This document shows, one piece after another, positions 8,434 through 17,092 of a stretch of DNA of 64,000 nucleotides (its first letter is position 1; each line of letters opens with the position of its first letter). The stretch is taken from the NCBI GenBank assembly GCA_963662985.1, contig OY760067.1, positions 1,860,001-1,924,000 on the forward strand. Direction: 5' to 3'. The notes below the pieces were generated by a model that searched no databases, had not been told where the DNA came from, and saw only the letters and a list, made by a program, of their open reading frames with translations. The DNA comes from G963662985 sp963662985 (lineage in GTDB: Bacteria; Chloroflexota; Anaerolineae; Anaerolineales; UBA11579). The translations under genes were made by a program, and so were the position numbers.

Positions 8434-10872
8434 GTGAAAAATAAAACAGCAATAACACTTAAGGATTTATCTGAAAAAGTAGGGAAGTCGATTACGACTG
8501 TTTCACGTGCATTAAGCGGTTATGCGGATGTGAGCCCGGAGACAATCGAGCTTGTGCAACGCGTCGCCAAAGAAATGGGCTATACATCTAATGCACAAGC
8601 ACGCCGATTGCAGAAACAATCTTCTGAAACGATTGGGTTGATTTTGCCCACTTTTGGGCCTCGTTTTTCGGATCCTTTTTTGAGTGAGTTTATTGCTGGA
8701 ATTGGGAATATGACTCGGCAATATGGCTATGATATTTTGGTGTCATTGCAACCTCCGGGTGAGGATGAGCTGGACGCTTATCGCCATATGGCGGAGAGTA
8801 ATTTGGTGGATGGGTTCATTGTGGTGCGGACGAGGCTCCAAGATGAGCGAATCAATTATTTGCAATCGATTGGCTTTCCGTTTGTGTGTTTTGGACGAGA
8901 TGAGAGCGCACAAGAGTATATGTATGTAGATGAAGATGGCGTATTGGCGATGTCGTTAATCGTCGATCATTTGGTGCGCTTGGGACATCGGAAAATTGCT
9001 TGTATCACTTCGGGAAGCGAATATTATTTTACAAAGATGCGTCTGGATGGTTTTTTGAAACAAATGAGTTCTCATCATTTAGAAGTGCCAGATGAGTATA
9101 TTCGGAAAGGTGCTTTGATGGAATCTGTGGGATTCACAGAGATGAGCGGCCTTTTGGCATTGGAAGAACCACCTACCGCAGTGATTGCGTTTACAGATCT
9201 TTTGGCGTTGGGGGCGATTGGTGCTGTGGAAAGCAAGGGATTAATTGTGGGGAAAGATGTTTCCATTTCTGGATTCGACGATATTCCTTTGGCTGCCAAT
9301 ACGATGCCACCACTTACAACCATTCATCAACCCACTTATGCAATTGGGAGCATGGTAAGTGAAATGTTAATTAAGGCAATTGAAGAAAAAGAAATGAGTG
9401 ATAAACAGGTTTTATTGGAACCTGAATTGTTGGTACGTCAATCAACGGGATTTGTGAAAGAATCCCAAACTTTAGGAAATGAAACCGTTAAGGCGAATGA
9501 GTTCTTGGATGTTTTGAAGGCACAGTTAGCTGATTTTGAGATTGAAGACCTTGAAAGTGGTTTTCGAGTGCAACACTTTGCCAGCGAACGAGAAACCGTT
9601 CGAATTGAAATGCCGTTGAAAAAGGCAATCTTTCCGAATCGTGAGGGTGAATATATAGCGGATGCAATGACACTGCCGGAGAATTTTGATTATAGCTTAT
9701 CTTATCCCGGCAATGCTTCTTCGAAGTCGATGGTGTTGTTTTTAGATGAAGATAAGGGAATCTTCATTGGTGGCAAACCAACCCCTGAGTTTTCTCAAAT
9801 TTCTGTCAGAAGAATCCGAGGAAATGTGACTGAGGTTCGGTTTGACTCCCGAGAGCATAATTTTGTGGTGCTGCCTTTTGAAGGAAATTGGAAAAAAGTG
9901 GTACCAATTTGGCGTGAGGTGTTTGGGATTGCTGTGCAGGATCCAATTGATCTCTCCGATATCAAATATATGCTCCAGATTGGGATTCGAAAACCAAATA
10001 AAAATTGTTATATTGAACATTTTGATGAATTGCTTGAGCCGGTACGATATTTTTATGAAAAGATCGGTGGCGGGCATATCATGCATTTTTATGGAGCAAA
10101 TCAAGCTGGGTTTGATCGAATGTATCCTCGCCTAAGAATTGACCCAATCTTGGGAGATGAAGACGGCTTGCGAGCTGTGTTGGATGAAATCCATGAAATG
10201 GATATGCTGACAAGCCATCATTTTAATCCTCGTTTGGCAGATTATAACTGGGTATTGCAAAACCGAAAATTACGGGATGCAATTGTAAGGAATGATGAAG
10301 GACACTTTGTCATCGAAGATTATGGTGGACATCCATTTTATTTAATGGATCCCAATCATCCATTATGGTTTGAACAATGTATGGATGCGATTACCCGAAT
10401 GCATAGTTATGGCTTTGATTATGTACAGTTAGATCAATTTACACAACAGCATAACTTTTATCGAGAAGAGAAGCCGATGCATGCGGGTTATTTGAAGATG
10501 GTGGAAGAAGTAAATCGTTTGGGTATTGGCTATTGGTTGGAAGGGATGTCTGATTTGCATCCTCCAACAGGGATGGCGTTTTCTCAAATTTTGGTACGAA
10601 AAGGATATCAATTTTGGAAGAATGGGGAGCCAGCAAAAGGATATTTGTTTGGAGAGAGCTTCCCTGAGTTTTTCACTACCTTGATGCCAAATTATCGGTT
10701 GTCTTATCGAATTATGGCACATGGACGAGAAACAGATGATATTCAACGTAATTTAATCACAGCAAAGAAAATTCACGCAACAATTTATGACCTTCAATTG
10801 GATTATTTTGATCAGGACTATATGCGATTGTTGAAAATGGTAGTAGGTCGATTATTAGCAGCTAAAGGATAG
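8434..10872 (+). CDS. LacI repressor fused to a TIM-barrel glycosidase-like domain
   Basis: An 812-residue two-part protein starting at GTG after AAGAGGA. Residues 1-~60 are a LacI helix-turn-helix and hinge (TLKDLSEKVGKSITTVSRAL, then NAQARRLQKQ). Residues ~62-340 are the periplasmic-binding-like effector domain (IGLILPTF, FTDLLALGAIGAVESKG, ISGFDDIPLA), ending at LLVRQSTGF as ordinary LacI proteins do. Instead of stopping, the frame runs on for ~460 residues that look like a clan GH-D/DUF6259-type glycosidase: a beta-sandwich-like stretch, then a barrel with YVQLDQF (D667) and WLEGMSD (E703, D707) as possible catalytic acids. No stop, frameshift or second ribosome site separates the parts. 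It probably represses the transporter promoter at 2135-2188. Whether the barrel is active or is a sensor is unknown. Confidence 0.88.
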   Translation: MKNKTAITLKDLSEKVGKSITTVSRALSGYADVSPETIELVQRVAKEMGYTSNAQARRLQKQSSETIGLILPTFGPRFSDPFLSEFIAGIGNMTRQYGYDILVSLQPPGEDELDAYRHMAESNLVDGFIVVRTRLQDERINYLQSIGFPFVCFGRDESAQEYMYVDEDGVLAMSLIVDHLVRLGHRKIACITSGSEYYFTKMRLDGFLKQMSSHHLEVPDEYIRKGALMESVGFTEMSGLLALEEPPTAVIAFTDLLALGAIGAVESKGLIVGKDVSISGFDDIPLAANTMPPLTTIHQPTYAIGSMVSEMLIKAIEEKEMSDKQVLLEPELLVRQSTGFVKESQTLGNETVKANEFLDVLKAQLADFEIEDLESGFRVQHFASERETVRIEMPLKKAIFPNREGEYIADAMTLPENFDYSLSYPGNASSKSMVLFLDEDKGIFIGGKPTPEFSQISVRRIRGNVTEVRFDSREHNFVVLPFEGNWKKVVPIWREVFGIAVQDPIDLSDIKYMLQIGIRKPNKNCYIEHFDELLEPVRYFYEKIGGGHIMHFYGANQAGFDRMYPRLRIDPILGDEDGLRAVLDEIHEMDMLTSHHFNPRLADYNWVLQNRKLRDAIVRNDEGHFVIEDYGGHPFYLMDPNHPLWFEQCMDAITRMHSYGFDYVQLDQFTQQHNFYREEKPMHAGYLKMVEEVNRLGIGYWLEGMSDLHPPTGMAFSQILVRKGYQFWKNGEPAKGYLFGESFPEFFTTLMPNYRLSYRIMAHGRETDDIQRNLITAKKIHATIYDLQLDYFDQDYMRLLKMVVGRLLAAKG

Positions 10873-10876
10873 GTAT

Positions 10877-12574
10877 ATGCATTTTGATTTGATACGTGCT
10901 GACTTGGCATATCTCTATGGCGAGGAAAATAGTGACGCGTTATTACAGAAAATTGAGAATAAAGTAAAAGCTTTTTGGAAAGAGCATGGAAAACCAGAAA
11001 CAATGAAACGCACTCCTTTTAATGAGAAGGATGTGGTCTTGATTACCTATGGGGACATTGTACAAGAACAAAGAAAAGCAGGAATTGCTACTTTACATGA
11101 ATTTTTAGCCGAACAAGTGAAAGACGTAATTTCACGGGTTCATATTTTGCCATTTTTTCCTTATTCATCTGATGATGGTTTTTCAGTGATTGACTATTTG
11201 AAGGTAGCTGATTGGATGGGAGACTGGGATGATGTCAACCATATGCATGAAGATTTCAGACTGATGTTTGACATGGTGGTGAATCATGTGTCTGTGGAAA
11301 GTGAGTGGTTTCAAGGGTTTTTAGCTGGTGAGAAAAAATATGAAGATTATTTTATTACCGTAAACAATGAAACAGACTTGTCTGCCGTGTTTCGTCCTAG
11401 AACCCTCCCTCTTTTGACTGCTTTTGAAAAAACAGATGGCGAGAAAGTGAATGTTTGGACGACTTTTAGTGCGGATCAGGTGGATTTAAATTATGCTTCT
11501 GAAAATCTATTGCTGAATATTGTGGATGTTATCTTGGCATATGTGGGGCATGGAGCAAGTTATTTACGATTGGATGCAGTGGCATTTATTTGGAAAGAGA
11601 TTGGCACAAATTGTCTGCATTTGCCAAAGACCCATCGGATTGTGACTTTGATGCGCCATATTTTGGATGTGGTCGCTCCGGAGGTCGTGATCATTACAGA
11701 GACAAATGTGCCCCATAAAGATAATATATCCTATTTTGGAAATGGGTATGATGAAGCGCAAATGGTGTATAACTTTTCTTTGCCACCCTTGGTGCTTTAT
11801 TCTTTTCATCAAGGGAATACAAAAGTGCTTACACAATGGGCAGATAGTTTAAAACCTGTTTCAGATAATACAACCTTTTTCAATTTTTTGGCATCCCATG
11901 ATGGGATAGGCATCATGCCGGCAAAAGGTCTTTTAAATGAAGATGAAATTTTGGCGATGGCAAAACGGGTGGAAGAGTTAGGCGGATTGGTTTCCTATAA
12001 AACAAATTCAGATGGTAGTTTGATGCCATATGAGTTGAATGTCAATTATTTATCTGCTTTGGGGCAAGCGGGTGATGTGAAGAAACAAGCAGAACGATTT
12101 TTAGCGAGCCAAGCAATTATGTTGGCTTTGCAAGGGGTACCGGGGATTTATTTTCACAGTTTGTTTGGTTCTGAAAATTGGATTCAAGGCGTACAAGCTA
12201 GCGGACAAAATAGGACGATTAATCGTGAAAAACCGAAACGAGACCGCTTGGAAAAAGAATTGAAGGATGAGCAACATTTGAGACATTTTGTGTTTGAAGG
12301 ATATAAAAAGATGTTGAAAGCTCGGAAAGAAAATTCTGCTTTCTCCCCTTTGAGCTCACAAAAAGTTTTGGATTTAGGAAAGAAGGTTTTTTGTGTGGTA
12401 CGAGGAGACGGCGATCAGGCGGTTTTGTGTGTAGTAAATGTTTGTGATGAAGCGATAGTCGTAGATATTCCAGATGAATGGGCTACTGAACATGATTTAC
12501 TTGGAAAAGTAAAAATAAAGGATGGAAAATTATATTTAGATGCTTTCCAGGTGAGTTGGTTGAAAAAAGGGTAA
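10877..12574 (+). CDS. GH13_18 sugar phosphorylase, probable glucosylglycerate phosphorylase
   Basis: A 565-residue cytosolic alpha-glucoside phosphorylase of the sucrose phosphorylase subfamily. It uses phosphate to release alpha-glucose-1-phosphate with retention. The nucleophile is D233 (RLDAVAFIW), the acid/base is E275 (IITETNVPH), and the transition-state H341-D342 is in FLASHDGIG. The N-terminal THEP-like opening YGDIVQEQRKAGIATL and VHILPFFPYSSDDGF are typical of this subfamily. Length fits glucosylglycerate phosphorylase rather than the ~490-residue sucrose phosphorylases. A glycerate kinase gene downstream (15655-17028) supports glycerate as the released acceptor. Sucrose or sucrose-6-phosphate specificity is not excluded. 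It starts 4 bases after the LacI-fusion stop, so the two are probably co-translated. Confidence 0.85.
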   Translation: MHFDLIRADLAYLYGEENSDALLQKIENKVKAFWKEHGKPETMKRTPFNEKDVVLITYGDIVQEQRKAGIATLHEFLAEQVKDVISRVHILPFFPYSSDDGFSVIDYLKVADWMGDWDDVNHMHEDFRLMFDMVVNHVSVESEWFQGFLAGEKKYEDYFITVNNETDLSAVFRPRTLPLLTAFEKTDGEKVNVWTTFSADQVDLNYASENLLLNIVDVILAYVGHGASYLRLDAVAFIWKEIGTNCLHLPKTHRIVTLMRHILDVVAPEVVIITETNVPHKDNISYFGNGYDEAQMVYNFSLPPLVLYSFHQGNTKVLTQWADSLKPVSDNTTFFNFLASHDGIGIMPAKGLLNEDEILAMAKRVEELGGLVSYKTNSDGSLMPYELNVNYLSALGQAGDVKKQAERFLASQAIMLALQGVPGIYFHSLFGSENWIQGVQASGQNRTINREKPKRDRLEKELKDEQHLRHFVFEGYKKMLKARKENSAFSPLSSQKVLDLGKKVFCVVRGDGDQAVLCVVNVCDEAIVVDIPDEWATEHDLLGKVKIKDGKLYLDAFQVSWLKKG

Positions 12575-12578
12575 GAAA

Positions 12579-13781
12579 ATGACAAAAGAGAATCCGTCCA
12601 TATGGTATGTAATCCCTACCTATTGGATTGATGAGCATATATCGGTGCTCTCAAGTATTTATGATCATCCAACACCGATTGCGAAAGGCAAAAGCACATT
12701 GCCTCGGACCTTAGATTCTTTGGTATCTGCCTTTGAGGATGTACCAAAGGGAAAAGGTCCGATTTTAATTTTGGTGTCTGCCGTTCAAAAACAGGCGACT
12801 CAAGATGCAGAAAAATGGGTAAGAAAGATATGTGCGCCTTATAAAGAAGATTTGGATTTGTATTTTGCAGGAGAAGAAGTTGTTGAAGTATTAAAGCAAG
12901 AAGGAGCGGGGTTTGCTTCGGATCAAATTTTGTTTGCAAATGGTTATCGAGGCTATGGAGATGTACGCAATTTGCAATTAATCTTACCCGCTATTCTGGG
13001 GGCAGATTGGATCTATGCGATTGATGATGATGAAATCGTGTTTCCAGAAACGATTCAAAGAATTGTCTGGCATGTAGAAAAAGCAACCAAAGAAGGGGTA
13101 GCGGGGATTTATCTAAATAATGAAGCCGGAGATTTTTTAGTAAAAGCTAGTTGTGATGTGAGAGATGTTAAAAATGTATTACTTGATAAGGGGATTTATA
13201 TGAATAGTACATTTTTAAGATTAAAGGAAGCAAATGAAAACGGGAAATTGCCTGTTTCACCCTTAGCCCTTGGGGGAAATATGTTGATACCAAGAGAAAT
13301 GTTTTTGAAAGTGTGTTTTGATCCAATGGTACCAAGAGGGGAAGATATAGATTTTGTGCTCAACGCAAAAGCCAAAGGATTTGATTTTGTTTTTGACGAT
13401 TCCCTTACAATCTTACATCAACCGCCAAGACATTTGGAATCAGATGAATATGGAAAAATGAAGGCAGATGTGATTCGTTTCGTATATGAAAAGGCCAAAG
13501 TAGAGTTGTTTGGTTTAGATGTCGAAGATTTTGATCAGTATCCGGGAAAATTATTCAGAAAAGAATTTGAGAATGATGCTCTTTTGGCTTTGAGAGAAGT
13601 AGTGACAGAAGATAGAGAAAAAATGTTTGGTTTACCAGAAGAGATTTTAAAAGAAGCCAATCAAATAGCAAACAAGAGAATAGCCAGTTTTTATCAGTTT
13701 GCGATGGATTGGTCAACAAGATTAAGGGTGTGGCAAGAAAATAATCTCTTAATTGAGAAGATTTTAATAATGATAAATTAA
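12579..13781 (+). CDS. GT-A fold glycosyltransferase
   Basis: A 400-residue soluble glycosyltransferase of GT-A/GT2 character. The metal-binding acidic cluster is DDDE (149-152) in WIYAIDDDEIVFP, and further conserved-looking elements are LALGGNMLIPREMF and RGEDIDFVL (an acceptor-side ED motif), then LHQPPRH. It lacks membrane segments. It follows the phosphorylase gene by 4 bases, so it belongs to the same unit. The general shape resembles enzymes that glycosylate small molecules such as phosphoglycerate, but I do not recognise a specific family. Donor and product are open; a role in making the solute that the phosphorylase degrades is an inference. Confidence 0.75.
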   Translation: MTKENPSIWYVIPTYWIDEHISVLSSIYDHPTPIAKGKSTLPRTLDSLVSAFEDVPKGKGPILILVSAVQKQATQDAEKWVRKICAPYKEDLDLYFAGEEVVEVLKQEGAGFASDQILFANGYRGYGDVRNLQLILPAILGADWIYAIDDDEIVFPETIQRIVWHVEKATKEGVAGIYLNNEAGDFLVKASCDVRDVKNVLLDKGIYMNSTFLRLKEANENGKLPVSPLALGGNMLIPREMFLKVCFDPMVPRGEDIDFVLNAKAKGFDFVFDDSLTILHQPPRHLESDEYGKMKADVIRFVYEKAKVELFGLDVEDFDQYPGKLFRKEFENDALLALREVVTEDREKMFGLPEEILKEANQIANKRIASFYQFAMDWSTRLRVWQENNLLIEKILIMIN

Positions 13782-13832
13782 AAATTTTTTGAATAGCTTT
13801 TCATATTTTTTTTCTACGGTATACTACTCTTT

Positions 13833-14510
13833 ATGAGTACGAAGATAAAAGCATTAATTTTTGATTTTGACGGTTTGATCTTGGATACGGAGTCTGCTGA
13901 TTTTAATTCTTGGGACCTGCTCTATCAAACTTATGGCGAACGATATTCTTTTGAAAAGTGGTTGACAATTTTAGGTGGTGATGCAGAATCAAACTTTAAC
14001 CCTGCAAAAAATTTAATCGCTTTGAAGGGATTAACAAAAGATATTCCTACCTTAGAAGCGGATGCTTGGCAGTTTAAGAAAAAACTTCTGGCAGAAGAAG
14101 TTCCGCTACCAGGTGTTTTGGATATGTTGGATCTTTCAGAAAAATTGGGTATGAAAAAAGCAATTGCATCTTCTTCTCCATTAAGTTGGGTGGAAAGAAA
14201 TTTGCGTAATCATAATCTGTTTGAACGTTTTGATTTTGTAGTGACCGCGGATGATGTGAGTCAGACTAAACCAGCACCGGACCTGTTTTTGCTAGCAGCA
14301 GAAAAAATGGGTGTGGAACCTGAGGAAGTGATTGTTTTTGAAGATTCTTTGAATGGTGTTGAAGCTGCTCGTCGCGCAGGTATGTTTGTGGTTGCGATTC
14401 CAAATCCGATGGTACGCAGTTTAGATTACAGCCATGCCCCATTACGTTTTGATTCAATGGCTGAAATTAATCTTAATCAGTTGATTAAAATTATTGAGAA
14501 GCGGGTTTAA
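13833..14510 (+). CDS. HAD-superfamily hydrolase, beta-phosphoglucomutase-like
   Basis: A 225-residue HAD protein. Motif I is DFDGLILDTE (D11, D13), motif II is ASSSPLSW, and motif III/IV lie in KPAPDLFLLA and VFEDSLNGVEAARRAGM. The alpha-helical cap lies between motifs I and II, as in beta-phosphoglucomutases and sugar-phosphate phosphatases of subfamily I. It could handle the glucose-phosphate or phosphoglycerate intermediates of this cluster; the E. coli ycj locus also has such a gene. It is preceded by a promoter-like GGTATACT 14 bases upstream, so it may have its own transcript. Substrate is unknown. Confidence 0.88.
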   Translation: MSTKIKALIFDFDGLILDTESADFNSWDLLYQTYGERYSFEKWLTILGGDAESNFNPAKNLIALKGLTKDIPTLEADAWQFKKKLLAEEVPLPGVLDMLDLSEKLGMKKAIASSSPLSWVERNLRNHNLFERFDFVVTADDVSQTKPAPDLFLLAAEKMGVEPEEVIVFEDSLNGVEAARRAGMFVVAIPNPMVRSLDYSHAPLRFDSMAEINLNQLIKIIEKRV

Positions 14511-14542
14511 GGTAACACTTTTTATTTTTTCTGATTTTATAT

Positions 14543-14577
14543 AAAGGTGTTACTCAATTGAGAGCACCTTTTTTTTA
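14543..14577 (+). terminator. Terminator after HAD gene
   Basis: AAGGTG and CACCTT arms enclose an inner CTCAATTGAG palindrome, then eight T residues. An upstream segment (TAACAC near 14513) can pair with GTGTTA inside the hairpin, so a competing fold is possible. Confidence 0.8.
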
Positions 14578-14644
14578 TAAATTAAAAAGTTGTATAATAA
14601 AAACGGATGCAATTAATTCATGATTTAGAAGAAGGAGATTGATT

Positions 14645-15655
14645 ATGAAAAAAAGTATTTTGTTTTTGTTGGTTGTCTTGATGACAGTTTCATTAGCTTG
14701 TTCTCTTGGAAACAGTTCAAATCCAACAGTATCAAGTGATGATATGGTGGCAACAAAAGTTGCGCAAACTTTGGCCCCCCAATTAAGCAATGAGGATGTC
14801 ATCGCGACGAATGTAAATGCTACATTGACAGCTGATTCTGTTGGATCTTTGAGCGAAATTGATATTATTGCAACGAGTGTTGCCGCAACAATGGCAGCGA
14901 ATCAAGTTGGAAGCAAAGATATGGAAGCTACACAGCCGTCTCCTCCGACAATTGAACCTACTGTACCTGTTTTTCCAACCAATACCACGATGCCCACAGT
15001 ACCACCTCCTCCAACTTTGCCACCTGTGACATCAACACCTACAAATGTTCCAACACCAACTTTGGATCCAAATGATCCAGCTGTAAAATACGGGGCACCG
15101 AGTTATACAAATGGGTTAGATGTAGAAAGCTCCATGTTGAAGAATTTTTCTTCAGGTACGTTTGAAGCAGTGTTTGTGGATGGCGCTTATCAATTAACAA
15201 AGTATCAAACTTCTTATTCAGATTTTTGGTATGTTTCAGCCTGGATGGAAAGAGATTTTTATGTGGAAGTTGATGTGACAACTGGCCCTGAATGTGCCGG
15301 GCGAGATCGTTATGGACTTTTATTACGTGCACCTGACACTTCACAAGGTTTAATTTTGAATGTGGCTTGTGATGGATACTTCCGTTTCTCCAAATATGAT
15401 ACCACAGAATACAGCCCCTATATTCAATGGACGTATACAGATGCAATCAAACAGGGGCCAAATCAACTAAATCGAATTGGGGTTGATTTGAAAGGACAAA
15501 ATTTTGATGTTTATATTAACGGTGTTTTTGTAGGAAGTGCGAAAACAACAAAATATGTAAACAGTGGACGAATTGGATTTGTGATTGGCAGTGCTGAAAC
15601 TGATAATTTCACTGTTCGATTTGATAATTTGAAAGTGTGGAAATCTCCTCGATAA
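14645..15655 (+). CDS. Lipoprotein with degenerate repeats and a C-terminal sugar-binding-like domain
   Basis: A 336-residue exported lipoprotein. The ATG at 14645 is chosen because GAAGGAGA precedes it by 6 bases. The signal peptide ends in the lipobox SLAC (lipidated Cys near residue 19). Residues ~30-95 hold three degenerate repeats of the form D-[MVI]-x-AT-x-V-x-x-T-[LM]. Next comes a Pro/Thr-rich linker (PTVPPPPTLPP), typical of Chloroflexota surface proteins, then a ~190-residue domain that looks like a concanavalin-like/DUF1080 beta-sandwich (DRYGLLLRAP, DVYINGVFVGSA, RIGFVIGS, VRFDNLKVWK). It probably sits on the cell surface and may bind a glycan. Its stop codon overlaps the next start (TAATG). 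Confidence 0.82.
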   Translation: MKKSILFLLVVLMTVSLACSLGNSSNPTVSSDDMVATKVAQTLAPQLSNEDVIATNVNATLTADSVGSLSEIDIIATSVAATMAANQVGSKDMEATQPSPPTIEPTVPVFPTNTTMPTVPPPPTLPPVTSTPTNVPTPTLDPNDPAVKYGAPSYTNGLDVESSMLKNFSSGTFEAVFVDGAYQLTKYQTSYSDFWYVSAWMERDFYVEVDVTTGPECAGRDRYGLLLRAPDTSQGLILNVACDGYFRFSKYDTTEYSPYIQWTYTDAIKQGPNQLNRIGVDLKGQNFDVYINGVFVGSAKTTKYVNSGRIGFVIGSAETDNFTVRFDNLKVWKSPR

Positions 15656-17028
15656 TGGCACAATTTGATTTTTCAACGACTACATTAAATACACATGCAG
15701 AAGGTGCTGTGATTCAACGAATTTTGAACGCTGCACTTTCTGCAGTTTCACCTTATGACGCAGTGCGAGCAAAATTAACTCTATCAACAGATATTTTGAT
15801 GATTGATGAGGTTGAGATTGATTTGAGTGAAATTGCTCGAATATTTGTTGTTGGCGCAGGGAAAGCTACTTTTCCGATGGCTCATGCAGTTCATGATGTT
15901 TTAGGTGAAAGAATCAATCAAGGTTTAATCATTGTGAAAGATGGTTATTTTGATACGCATATTAATCTCAAACCGATTGATGTTTGTGAGGCTTCACATC
16001 CATTGCCCGATGAACGAGGGGTGAAAGCTACACAACAAATGTTAGAAATGTTGAAAGATGTCACTGAAAATGATTTGGTATTGTTTTTGATCTCGGGCGG
16101 AGGCTCTGCTTTATTGACGGCTCCAGTGGAAGGAATCTCTTTAGATGATATGCGGGAGATGACAGAAGTGATGTTAGCAAGTGGCGCTACGATCAATGAA
16201 GTCAACACACTACGGAAAAGACTAGACCTTGTAAAAGGAGGGGGCATTGCTGAAGCAGTCAATCGCGGGCATTTGATGACGTTGATCTTATCAGATGTGG
16301 TCGGGGATGACCTAGATGCAATTGCCTCGGGACCTACTGTGCCTGATTCGAGTTCTTTTGATGATGTCAGAGAAATTTTGGAAAAATATGAATTAACGCC
16401 GATGTTACCAGATTCTGTTTTGGAACATTTTGTGAAGGGTTTATCTGGAGAAGTTGAAGATACACCCTTTGCGGATAATCAAATTTTTGATAAAAATTCT
16501 GTGCATTTGGTAGGAAATTTGAAGATTGCAGCGAATGCAGCAAAAGAACAAGCAATCGCAGAAGGATTTCATGCAAATATTGCTTCCACATCTTATCAAG
16601 GGGAAGCCAGAACTGCGGGGGATCGTTTTGTGACTGTCATGCGTGAGATGAGTGAAAGAGGCATTCCTTTGCCTAGACCTGCTTGTTTGATTTTTGGTGG
16701 AGAAACTACAGTAACTTTACGTGGAAATGGTAAGGGAGGCCGAAATCAAGAGATGGCATTGAGCGCAGTGAAGGGAATGAGCGGGTTAAAAAACTGTATG
16801 TTAGTGACTTTGGCAACCGATGGGGGAGATGGTCCAACGGATGCCGCAGGTGCTGTCGTAGTTCCAGACACTTTAGCTAGGAGTGAGGCAGTAGGTTTGG
16901 ATGTAACTGAATTTTTAGCTAATAATGATGCATATCATTTTTTTGAAGCATTGGGAGATCTCTTAAAACCTGGTCCAACACAAACAAATGTGAATGATCT
17001 AGCATTTTTATTCTGTTTTGAAAATTAA
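15655..17028 (+). CDS. Glycerate 2-kinase (MOFRL family)
   Basis: A 457-residue cytosolic enzyme expected to phosphorylate D-glycerate with ATP to 2-phosphoglycerate, feeding lower glycolysis. The N-terminal domain has FVVGAGKATFPMA, SHPLPDERG and the phosphate-binding loop LISGGGSALL; the C-terminal MOFRL domain has FGGETTVTLRGNGKGGRNQEMAL and ATDGGDGPTDAAGA. The start at 15655 overlaps the lipoprotein stop by one base; an in-frame GTG at 15637 is less likely. It completes the proposed route from glucosylglycerate to central metabolism: phosphorolysis frees glycerate and this kinase captures it. Family is secure; hydroxypyruvate reductase annotations of this family are usually misnomers. Confidence 0.93.
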   Translation: MAQFDFSTTTLNTHAEGAVIQRILNAALSAVSPYDAVRAKLTLSTDILMIDEVEIDLSEIARIFVVGAGKATFPMAHAVHDVLGERINQGLIIVKDGYFDTHINLKPIDVCEASHPLPDERGVKATQQMLEMLKDVTENDLVLFLISGGGSALLTAPVEGISLDDMREMTEVMLASGATINEVNTLRKRLDLVKGGGIAEAVNRGHLMTLILSDVVGDDLDAIASGPTVPDSSSFDDVREILEKYELTPMLPDSVLEHFVKGLSGEVEDTPFADNQIFDKNSVHLVGNLKIAANAAKEQAIAEGFHANIASTSYQGEARTAGDRFVTVMREMSERGIPLPRPACLIFGGETTVTLRGNGKGGRNQEMALSAVKGMSGLKNCMLVTLATDGGDGPTDAAGAVVVPDTLARSEAVGLDVTEFLANNDAYHFFEALGDLLKPGPTQTNVNDLAFLFCFEN

Positions 17029-17092
17029 AATTCACAATAAGTGGCAGCGGGATATGTTTGCATGTACAATTGGGATGAATTGAGGTGAATTT

